Shown here piece after piece: positions 5,305 through 10,852 of a stretch of DNA of 10,852 nt (the stretch's first letter is position 1; each line of letters begins with the position of its first letter). The stretch covers positions 1-10,852 of the forward strand of contig JAPKZP010000498.1 in assembly GCA_026393735.1 (NCBI GenBank), read 5' to 3'. The notes below the pieces were generated by a model. That model had not been told where the DNA came from. It made no database searches and saw only the letters and a program-made list of their open reading frames with translations. Position numbers and translations under genes: made by a program. This DNA comes from Acidobacteriota bacterium (GTDB taxonomy: Bacteria; Acidobacteriota; Vicinamibacteria; Vicinamibacterales; JAKQTR01).

Positions 5305-6392
5305 TGGCCGCCATGCGGACGCCCGTGCTGAGCCACCTCGACTCCGACCTGATGGACTACATGGATGAGTTGCGGCGGGCGCTGGCGGCGACGTTCCGCG
5401 CGCCCGCGGGCTCGTTCTGCTTTGCCGTATCCGGCACGGGCACGTCGGCGATGGAAACGGCGGTGGCGAACCTGGTCGGCGACAACACCCGCGTGCTCGC
5501 GATCGTGGGCGGGTACTTCGCGGACCGGATCGCGGGCATCAGCCAGCGCTACGGCGGTGACGTGCAGCGCCTCGAGTATGGCTGGGGCCGGGCGGTGGAT
5601 CCTGCCGCGGTCCGGCAGGCGCTCGAGAGCCGGCCGGCCGACATCGTGACGGTCGTGCACGCCGAGACGTCCACGGGCGTGCTGAACCCCATCAGGGAGA
5701 TCGCCGCCATCGCCCGGGAACATGGCGCGCTCACCATTGTCGACGCGGTCACGTCGCTCGGCGGCCACCCGCTCGAGATGGAGCAGTGGGGCATCGATTG
5801 CTGCTACAGCTGCGCGCAGAAGTGCATTGGCGCGCCGTCCGGCGTGGCGCCCATCGCCTTTGCCCCCACGGCGCTGGCGAAGCGCGTCAAGGCTCGCAGC
5901 TTCTACTTTGATCTCTCGCTCCTCGAGGACTACTGGCTGCGGCGCAAGTACCACCACACCATCTGCGCGTCCATGCTCTACCCGCTCGGCGCGGCCCTGG
6001 CCGACGTGGCCGAAGAAGGGCTCGAGGCCCGGTGGACGCGCCACCACGTGCACCATCTGGCGCTCGCCGCCGGGCTCTCCCGGATGGGGCTGTCGCTGCT
6101 GCCGCCGGAGCAGGAGCGGCTCTGGACGCTGAACGCGGTGAACGTGCCCCAGGGCGTGGACGAACTCGCCGTGCGCAAGCAACTGCTCGAGCGGCACGAC
6201 ATCGAGATCGGCGCCGGCCTGGGGCCTCTCGCCGGGAAGATCTGGCGCGTCGGCCTGATGGGGGCCTGCTCGACGCCCGCCATCATCGACACGTTCCTGT
6301 CGGCATTCGAGAGCGTGCTCGGCGCGAACGGCTTCCCGGTCACGGCCGGAGCCGGCGCCGGGGCGGCCGGGGCTGCGCTGGCCGGGAAATAG
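5235..6392 (+). CDS. AGXT-like class V aminotransferase (alanine/serine-glyoxylate type)
   Basis: A cytoplasmic PLP enzyme of 385 residues, close to the usual 380-395. It opens with ILLGPGPSMVLPSVMAAM, the family signature. The cofactor Asp170 is in TIVDAVTSLGG, and the internal-aldimine Lys196 is in SCAQKCIGAPSG. The Asp-Lys distance of 26 equals that between Asp183 and Lys209 of human AGT. The YHHTI segment and the C-terminal DIEIGAGLGPLAGKIWRVGLMG block also follow AGXT1 closely. The expected reaction is transfer of an amino group from alanine or serine to glyoxylate, giving glycine. Related serine-pyruvate or phosphonate aminotransferases are less likely. The start is preceded by GAGGG at good spacing, 13 bp after the aldolase stop, so the two genes are probably co-transcribed. 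The last 20 or so residues form an Ala/Gly-rich low-complexity tail absent from typical members. Confidence 0.9.
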   Translation: MSRLPESPRILLGPGPSMVLPSVMAAMRTPVLSHLDSDLMDYMDELRRALAATFRAPAGSFCFAVSGTGTSAMETAVANLVGDNTRVLAIVGGYFADRIAGISQRYGGDVQRLEYGWGRAVDPAAVRQALESRPADIVTVVHAETSTGVLNPIREIAAIAREHGALTIVDAVTSLGGHPLEMEQWGIDCCYSCAQKCIGAPSGVAPIAFAPTALAKRVKARSFYFDLSLLEDYWLRRKYHHTICASMLYPLGAALADVAEEGLEARWTRHHVHHLALAAGLSRMGLSLLPPEQERLWTLNAVNVPQGVDELAVRKQLLERHDIEIGAGLGPLAGKIWRVGLMGACSTPAIIDTFLSAFESVLGANGFPVTAGAGAGAAGAALAGK

Positions 6393-6410
6393 CGCGGCAC
6401 GAGGCCGGGC

Positions 6411-7229
6411 ATGAGGTTCAGCCGCCTGGCGGTCGCGGCGATTTCGGTCGTTGTGCCGCTCCTCGTCCACGCGCAAACCGGCCCTGTCACCACCGCGCTC
6501 GACGCGCTGCGTCGCGGCCGCGAGGCGGTGGCGCGGGCGTTCCCGCTCGATCGAGAGCACGCGCGGCTCGACGGCTACGTACGCACCATCGAACACGCGC
6601 TCGCCCGTCCAGACCTCCTTCAGCAACCCCCGCTCGACCGGCTGCCCTTCGCGCCCGACGACCGCGTCGAGTTCCTCCGCCGTATCTCGGCGCTGGCAGC
6701 CGAGCGGCTCGGGCTCAGGCTCGAGGCCATCAGTGTCGGCTTCGCCCGTCTCGACAGGCCCACGGCCGGCCGCGTCCGGATCTTCGGCGAGCGCGCCTCC
6801 GTCGAGATCGCGGACCGCCATCGAGACGACGATGACGAGATCCTCATGATTGCGGCGCACGAGTTCGCCCACATCAGGCTGGAGGCCCCGGGCGCCGGCA
6901 TCGCGAACGCCGGCGACGAGGACCTCGTGGACGCCACGGTCGTGATGGTCGGGCTCGGGCCGCTGGTCCTCCGAGCCAGCTACCGCGAATGGCTCTCCAC
7001 CGCAGGAGGGAGGGCGACCTGGGGCGTTCACCGAACGGGATCGCTCCATCCGGTGGCGATCGCCTACCTGACGCTCGTGCAGGCCGAGCGGGCCGGCGTG
7101 GGCGAAGAGGCGCGGCGCCGCCTGCTCGGCAACTGGCTCGAGCCGGCATGGTCATTCCGCGTCAGGCACCCGGATGCCGGGCGTATACTTCCATCAGGGG
7201 AAGGTCTCCCGGCCGCGATCACGCGATGA
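6411..7229 (+). CDS. Exported putative zinc metallopeptidase-like protein (HEFAH motif), family not recognised
   Basis: A 272-residue protein I cannot place in a named family. It begins with a signal peptide (RFSRLAVAAISVVVPLLVHA, likely cut before Gln23). After about 120 residues of charged helical sequence comes IAAHEFAHIRLEAPG, giving an HExxH zinc-binding motif with His150, Glu151 and His154. The downstream segment AGDEDLVDATVVMVGLGPL could supply a third ligand (Glu170) in the gluzincin style and resembles the E-D-x-x-D-x-x-x-V-x-x-G-L-G pattern seen in small uncharacterised Zn peptidase-like proteins. The C-terminal part contains GRATWGVHRTGSLHPVAIAYL, whose His residues might also matter. 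It starts 18 bp after the aminotransferase with GAGG upstream and precedes another metallopeptidase gene by 30 bp. Catalytic activity is an inference from the motif only. Confidence 0.65.
   Translation: MRFSRLAVAAISVVVPLLVHAQTGPVTTALDALRRGREAVARAFPLDREHARLDGYVRTIEHALARPDLLQQPPLDRLPFAPDDRVEFLRRISALAAERLGLRLEAISVGFARLDRPTAGRVRIFGERASVEIADRHRDDDDEILMIAAHEFAHIRLEAPGAGIANAGDEDLVDATVVMVGLGPLVLRASYREWLSTAGGRATWGVHRTGSLHPVAIAYLTLVQAERAGVGEEARRRLLGNWLEPAWSFRVRHPDAGRILPSGEGLPAAITR
7184..7189 (+). promoter_or_regulatory. Possible -10 box (TATACT) ahead of the M48 protease gene
   Basis: TATACT matches the -10 consensus at five of six positions, and AT-rich hexamers are rare in this GC-rich window. It lies inside the 3' end of the preceding gene, about 70 bases before the M48 start. 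No credible -35 is found 16-18 bases upstream, and there is no TGn extension. It may serve a secondary promoter or be chance. Confidence 0.22.
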
Positions 7230-7259
7230 TTCACGCCCCCCGGGAATCGTGAGGACATC

Positions 7260-8747
7260 ATGACCGCACACACGGCACGTCATTCCGCATGGCGCTCGGC
7301 GACGGCATATCTCCTGCTCGCCGTCCTGGCGCTGCCGATCGGCGCCTGCGCGACCAATCCCGTCACCGGGAAGAACGAGTTCTCGCTGATGACCGAGGCT
7401 CAGGAGATCCAGATCGGCCGGGACGGCGACAAGGAACTCCGGGCCGAGATGGGGGTCTACGACGACGCGGCGCTGCAGCAGTACGTGGAGGACGTGGGCA
7501 TGCGCCTCGCACAGTCGTCGCAGCGGCCGAACCTGCCGTGGCACTTCGCCGTGGTCGACGTGCCCGACGTGAACGCGTTCGCGCTGCCCGGCGGCTACGT
7601 GTACATCACGCGCGGGCTGCTGGCCTACCTGGGCACGGAGGCCGAGATGGCCGGCGTGCTCGGCCACGAGATCGGCCACGTCACGGCCCGCCACGCCGCG
7701 CAGGGCTACACGCGGCAGATCACGATGCTGGGGAGCGCGGCGCTCCTGTCCGTGCTCTACCCGAAAGCCGCGCCGTACGCCATGGCGGGCGCCGTCGGGC
7801 TGAGCGTGCTCTTCCTGAAGTACGACCGCAACCAGGAGTTGCAGGCGGATCGCCTCGGCACGGAGTACTCGGCCAACGTCGGCTGGTCCCCGGAGGGCAT
7901 GGAAGGCGTGCTCCAGGCGATCAGCCGGCTCGAAGGGACGACAGGCAAGGGCGGCGTGCCGAACTGGCTGCTGACGCATCCCCCCACGCCCGACCGCATC
8001 GAGAAGGTGGACCCCAGCGTGCAGGCGCTGCTCCAGACGCGCCCCGAATCGGTGTGGACGGTGAACCGCGAACCATACTTGAGCCGGATCGACGGGCTGA
8101 TGTACGGCGACAACCCGCACGAGGGCGTGGTTCGCGGCAACGTCTTCGTCCATCCCGACCTGCGGCTGCGCGTGGCGTTCCCGGCAGGCTGGGAGATCGA
8201 CAACGGCAAGAAGATGGTGACGGTGACCCCGAAGGGATCGACGGACGCGATGATGCTGCTCGAAAGCGTGGAAAAGCCTTCGGGATCGTCCCTGGAAGAC
8301 GTGGCTGTGAATGACATGCGCACCTCGGGGTTCGAGCTGCTGCGCGGCGAGACGACGCAGCTGAACGGCCTCCAGGCGTTCGTGGGCACCTACGAAGGCA
8401 CGATGAAGGACGTCGGCATCGTCCGCATGCAGGCGGCGCACATGGCACTCGAGCGCCAGGTCTTCATGCTCGGCGGCGTAGCCGCGCGATCGAAGTTCAG
8501 CGAGGTGCGCGGGGCGTTTTCCGAGAGCATCGGATCGGTCGCGTCGATCAGCCGTGAGGAGGCGGCGCGCATCCGGCCCAGCCGGATTCGCTTCGTCACC
8601 GTCCGCCAGGGCGACACCTGGGCGAGCCTGGCCGCGCGCACGGGCAACGTGGTCAAGCCGGAACGGCTGGCGGTGCTCAACCGCTTCGACCCGGGGCAGC
8701 CGCCGCCCGCGGGCCAGCGCATCAAAATCGTCCAGAACGGTGAATAG
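7260..8747 (+). CDS. M48-family zinc metalloprotease lipoprotein with LysM-like C-terminal domain
   Basis: A 495-residue envelope protease related to the BepA/YfgC and LoiP group, which degrade or chaperone misfolded outer-membrane proteins. The lipoprotein signal peptide ends in LPIGAC (acylated Cys30), followed by the typical ATNPVTGKNEFSLMTEAQEIQIG region. The catalytic motif is LGHEIGHVTARH (His136, Glu137, His140), with the third zinc ligand Glu193 in QELQADRLG. The hydrophobic segment between them (about 155-187) is usual for M48, and LLTHPPTPDRIEKV is the conserved closing motif (about residues 238-250). BepA has TPR repeats after the peptidase domain. This protein instead has a beta-rich region of unknown type (about 290-440) and a LysM-like end, VRQGDTWASLAARTG...LNRF...AGQRIKIV (about 447-491), which may bind peptidoglycan. 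GAGGA precedes the ATG by four bases. Confidence 0.9.
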   Translation: MTAHTARHSAWRSATAYLLLAVLALPIGACATNPVTGKNEFSLMTEAQEIQIGRDGDKELRAEMGVYDDAALQQYVEDVGMRLAQSSQRPNLPWHFAVVDVPDVNAFALPGGYVYITRGLLAYLGTEAEMAGVLGHEIGHVTARHAAQGYTRQITMLGSAALLSVLYPKAAPYAMAGAVGLSVLFLKYDRNQELQADRLGTEYSANVGWSPEGMEGVLQAISRLEGTTGKGGVPNWLLTHPPTPDRIEKVDPSVQALLQTRPESVWTVNREPYLSRIDGLMYGDNPHEGVVRGNVFVHPDLRLRVAFPAGWEIDNGKKMVTVTPKGSTDAMMLLESVEKPSGSSLEDVAVNDMRTSGFELLRGETTQLNGLQAFVGTYEGTMKDVGIVRMQAAHMALERQVFMLGGVAARSKFSEVRGAFSESIGSVASISREEAARIRPSRIRFVTVRQGDTWASLAARTGNVVKPERLAVLNRFDPGQPPPAGQRIKIVQNGE

Positions 8748-8753
8748 CCCGTC

Positions 8754-9617
8754 ATGCTGACGCGCGCCGCGCGGTGGATGATGGCGGCGGTGGCGATCGC
8801 GTTCGCGTACGTCGCGTACGTGTTCGTGACCCTCCCGGACGTGCGTCTGCTGCGGACGGTGAACCCGCAGACGACCGCCTTCATGGAATTGCGGGCGCGC
8901 GAAGCCAGGGACGCGGGCAGGACGCCGCGCAAGGTGCAGACGTGGGTGTCCTACGAACGCATCTCCCCGAGCCTGAAGCGCGCGGTGCTGGTGGCCGAGG
9001 ACGCGGCGTTCTTCCAGCACGAGGGCATCGACTTCGACGAACTGGAGAAGTCGTTCGAGGAGAACTGGAAGCAGGGCAAGCTGGCACGCGGCGGCAGCAC
9101 GATCACCCAGCAGCTCGCAAAGAACCTGTACCTGTCGCCGTCCAGGAACCCGATGCGCAAGGTGACCGAGTTCCTGATCGCGCGACGGCTCGAGGCCGAG
9201 CTGTCGAAGCGCCGGATCCTCGAGATCTACCTGAACGTGATCGAGTGGGGCGACGGCATCTGGGGCGCCGAGGCCGCGGCCCGCTCGTATTTCCGGACGC
9301 CGGCGTCGGCCCTGGGGCCAGGGAATGCCGCGCTGCTGGCGGCGGCGATCATCAACCCCCGTCGGTACAACCCGGCGCATCCGTCGGGTTTTCTCGTCCG
9401 CCGCCAGCAGCTGATCCTGCAACGGATGGGCGAGGTCGAGCCGCCCGCGCCGGCGGCAACTCCGCCCGGATCCGCGCCGGGCGACGCCGCGCTGCTGGAA
9501 TCGGCGAGCCCGTCGAACGAGCCCCCGGCGGCCGCACCAGCCCGATCGCCGGGGGACCCAGCGCCAGGAACCACGCCGCAGGCCGGGAAGCCGGGCGGTC
9601 TCGGAGGTCCGTCATGA
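8754..9617 (+). CDS. mtgA: Monofunctional biosynthetic peptidoglycan glycosyltransferase
   Basis: A GT51 enzyme that polymerises lipid II into glycan strands on the outer face of the inner membrane. It has 287 residues with one N-terminal membrane anchor (about 6-28). All GT51 motifs are present: VAEDAAFFQHEGID (catalytic Glu82), ARGGSTITQQLAKNLYLS (from Arg112), RKVTEFLIARRLE (second Glu139) and KRRILEIYLNVIEWGDGIWGAEAAARSYF. No transpeptidase domain follows, so it is the monofunctional form rather than a class A PBP. Residues about 226-287 form a Pro/Ala/Gly-rich tail that typical MtgA proteins of about 230-240 residues lack. It may be a flexible periplasmic linker or protein-binding segment. 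The start is six bases after the M48 stop, and its TGA overlaps the ATG of the next gene (ATGA), so the genes appear coupled. Confidence 0.93.
   Translation: MLTRAARWMMAAVAIAFAYVAYVFVTLPDVRLLRTVNPQTTAFMELRAREARDAGRTPRKVQTWVSYERISPSLKRAVLVAEDAAFFQHEGIDFDELEKSFEENWKQGKLARGGSTITQQLAKNLYLSPSRNPMRKVTEFLIARRLEAELSKRRILEIYLNVIEWGDGIWGAEAAARSYFRTPASALGPGNAALLAAAIINPRRYNPAHPSGFLVRRQQLILQRMGEVEPPAPAATPPGSAPGDAALLESASPSNEPPAAAPARSPGDPAPGTTPQAGKPGGLGGPS
9603..9607 (+). promoter_or_regulatory. Shine-Dalgarno (GGAGG) deciding the start at 9614
   Basis: GGAGG lies six bases before the ATG at 9614, inside the 3' end of the mtgA gene. It fixes this ATG as the start of the small exported protein rather than any upstream codon of the same long open frame. 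Confidence 0.6.
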
Positions 9618-10198
9618 GCCATCGTCTGTGGGTGATACTCGCCCTCATCCTGGCGGTCGCGGCGGTGGCCACGCCGGGCGCGACCACCGTGATCCCGCCG
9701 ACGTTCAGCGAGATGGTGGCACAGGCGCAGATCGTGTTCGTCGGCGAGACCGTGGACGTCCAGTCGAGATGGATCGCCACGCGGTCCGGGCCGGCCATCG
9801 TCACGACGGTGACCTTCAAGGTCGAGCGCACGCTCAAAGGCGAGCTCGGGGTCGCCACGTCCCTCGAGTTCCTGGGCGGGACGGTGGGGGAAGACCGCCT
9901 CGAAGTCAGCGGCATGCCCAGGTTCAGAGTCGGGGACCGGGATGTTCTCTTCGTGGACGAACGCGGCCGGCCGATGAGTCCTGTCGTCGGGTTCATGCAC
10001 GGGCGGTTCCGCGTCCTGCACGATCCCGCCACCAGCCGCGAGTCGATCGCGCGCTACAACTACGAGCCGCTGGCGGGGGTGAGCGACATCGGCGCGGCTG
10101 TCGCGCCGCCGCGCGTGGCGTCGGCACGGGCGCTCACGCTCCGGGCGTTCGAGGACGAGATCACGCAGGCCGTTCGGCGGCTGCCGGCGCGGGAATAG
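9614..10198 (+). CDS. Small exported protein with NTR/TIMP-like OB-fold pattern, function unknown
   Basis: 194 residues with a signal peptide (MSHRLWVILALILAVAAVA, cut near 20-23) and no cysteines. The mature part starts TTVIPPTFSEMVAQAQIVFVGETVDVQSRW, then strands IVTTVTFKVERTLKGEL, SLEFLGGTVG, and MPRFRVGDRDVLFVDERG. The order of a helix, 'vivfvGevv', 'tfkVertlKG' and 'F.vGdr.vlFv' resembles the OB fold of NTR/TIMP domains, although the cysteines of TIMPs are absent. This is a pattern resemblance, not a proven homology. The start overlaps the mtgA stop by four bases, and the gene ends nine bases before a matrixin-type protease gene, with which it is probably co-translated. A role as inhibitor, chaperone or accessory factor of that protease is a testable inference; the sequence gives no catalytic motif. 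Confidence 0.7.
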   Translation: MSHRLWVILALILAVAAVATPGATTVIPPTFSEMVAQAQIVFVGETVDVQSRWIATRSGPAIVTTVTFKVERTLKGELGVATSLEFLGGTVGEDRLEVSGMPRFRVGDRDVLFVDERGRPMSPVVGFMHGRFRVLHDPATSRESIARYNYEPLAGVSDIGAAVAPPRVASARALTLRAFEDEITQAVRRLPARE

Positions 10199-10202
10199 GA
10201 GG
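10197..10202 (+). promoter_or_regulatory. Shine-Dalgarno (AGGAGG) of the matrixin gene, overlapping the preceding stop
   Basis: A perfect AGGAGG begins within the TAG stop (10196-10198) of the upstream gene and lies five bases before the ATG at 10208. The overlap implies translational coupling of the two genes and efficient expression of the protease. Confidence 0.65.
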
Positions 10203-10207
10203 CGGCC

Positions 10208-10852
10208 ATGAAGCGCACCGTCACGCTGGTCGCCCTCGTCCTCAGTACCGCCATCGCAGGCCTGCAGTCGTACTGGACCAACGGCGCCTTCTGGCCGAGC
10301 GGTACCGTCACCGTGTACGTCCAGCTCGGATCCTCGGGAGCCCTCAACGACGGCTGCCCGGACTGGTCGTGCTCGGCCGCGGCGGCCATGGACCGCTGGA
10401 ACGCGTTTCTCGGCAACGTGCAGTTCCGCGCCGTCCAGAACGCGACGCAGTCGCCGGGCGAGGGCAACCGGCGCAACGACATGTTCTTCGCCAGCGACAT
10501 GTACGGTGAAGCGTTCGGCACCAACACGCTTGCGGTCACCACGTATTGGTACAGCGGCAGCAGGATGGTCGAAGGCGACATCGGCTTCAACACCAGGTAC
10601 ACCTGGAACTCGTATCGCGGCAACAAGTTGCCCGGCAACGTGTACGACTTGCGGCGCGTCGCGATCCACGAACTCGGCCACGTGCTCGGCCTGGGCCATC
10701 CGGACGAGCACTCGCAGAGCGTGACCGCCATCATGAACAGCACGATCGGCAACCTGGACGACCTGGCCAACGACGACATCAGCGGCGGGCAGGCCTTGTA
10801 CGGCGCCGCGAGCAGCGGGGTCACGATCAACTTCCCGCCGCGCAACGAGACC
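10208..10852 (+). CDS. Secreted matrixin-type (metzincin) zinc metalloprotease, 3' end cut by window edge
   Basis: 215 codons are present and the frame is open to the window end. After a signal peptide (MKRTVTLVALVLSTAIA) the catalytic domain begins almost at once: SYWTNGAFWPSGTVTVYVQLG, an active-site helix region AAAAMDRWNAFLG, and GDIGFNT. The extended zinc motif HELGHVLGLGHPDEH follows (His154, Glu155, His158, His164), with the Met-turn AIMNS (Met176). This is the metzincin HExxHxxGxxH signature with the HPD ending usual for bacterial matrixin-like proteins (M10 type). No PRCGxPD cysteine-switch propeptide is visible. The only two cysteines, in DGCPDWSC, probably form a small disulphide loop. 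Some C-terminal sequence is missing. It follows the small OB-like protein by nine bases and probably works with it outside the cytoplasm. Assignment to the matrixins is confident; the substrate is unknown. Confidence 0.9.
   Translation, partial: MKRTVTLVALVLSTAIAGLQSYWTNGAFWPSGTVTVYVQLGSSGALNDGCPDWSCSAAAAMDRWNAFLGNVQFRAVQNATQSPGEGNRRNDMFFASDMYGEAFGTNTLAVTTYWYSGSRMVEGDIGFNTRYTWNSYRGNKLPGNVYDLRRVAIHELGHVLGLGHPDEHSQSVTAIMNSTIGNLDDLANDDISGGQALYGAASSGVTINFPPRNET

Noticed and set aside
6340..6390. GC-rich near-repeat at the end of the AGXT-like gene
   Set aside because: It simply encodes the Ala/Gly-rich C-terminal tail. The repeat units are irregular and do not form an element.
7194..9422. 742-codon minus-strand open frame opposite the M48 and mtgA genes
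   Set aside because: The complementary strand encodes two clearly recognisable proteins. The antisense translation is Arg/His/Asp-rich with no motif, as expected for a GC-rich shadow frame. The same applies to the long minus-strand frames at 3232-4599, 4229-5314, 5292-7049 and 9227-10711.
1..10852. CRISPR arrays, insertion sequences, tRNA or rRNA genes, phage genes
   Set aside because: No regularly spaced repeats, terminal inverted repeats with transposase, tRNA-like cloverleaf sequence or rRNA signature was noticed on either strand.

Overview
This GC-rich, coding-dense window has almost no intergenic space. It encodes an APC-type transporter, a membrane sensor-kinase-like protein, peptide ABC permeases and several exported zinc metallopeptidases. 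That composition and the gene styles suggest a soil or sediment bacterium, perhaps Acidobacteriota. This is an inference from style, not proof. No rRNA, tRNA, CRISPR array or insertion sequence was seen.

Left part, minus strand (1-2365): the N-terminal half of an amino-acid permease runs off the left edge. Upstream of it lies a 603-residue polytopic histidine-kinase-like protein. Its ATP-binding lobe looks intact, but the phosphoacceptor histidine is replaced by aspartate. A 123-bp divergent region (2366-2488) separates it from the plus-strand genes. That region carries a well-formed 15-codon leader reading frame whose stop overlaps the start of the first ABC permease gene.

Middle part, plus strand (2489-6392): two DppB/DppC-type ABC permease genes overlap by 4 bp and are followed by a DapA-superfamily aldolase gene and an AGXT-like aminotransferase gene. 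The dppC/aldolase junction is damaged. The dppC frame has lost its stop, and the aldolase lacks its first beta strand (about 30 residues), as a deletion or a misassembly would leave. The aldolase most resembles 4-hydroxy-2-oxoglutarate aldolase (pyruvate plus glyoxylate), and the aminotransferase resembles alanine-glyoxylate transaminase. Together they suggest peptide or amino-acid uptake followed by glyoxylate handling.

Right part, plus strand (6411-10852): a tightly packed run of exported or envelope proteins. In order these are an unrecognised HEFAH protein with a signal peptide, an M48 lipoprotein metalloprotease with a LysM-like tail, a monofunctional peptidoglycan glycosyltransferase (MtgA), a small cysteine-free exported protein resembling an NTR/TIMP-like OB fold, and a matrixin-type metalloprotease cut by the right edge. 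Three unrelated HExxH proteins sit close together. The last three genes appear translationally coupled, suggesting an envelope or secreted-proteolysis module. The most interesting hypothesis is that the small OB-like protein is a partner or inhibitor of the matrixin, which has no visible cysteine-switch propeptide.
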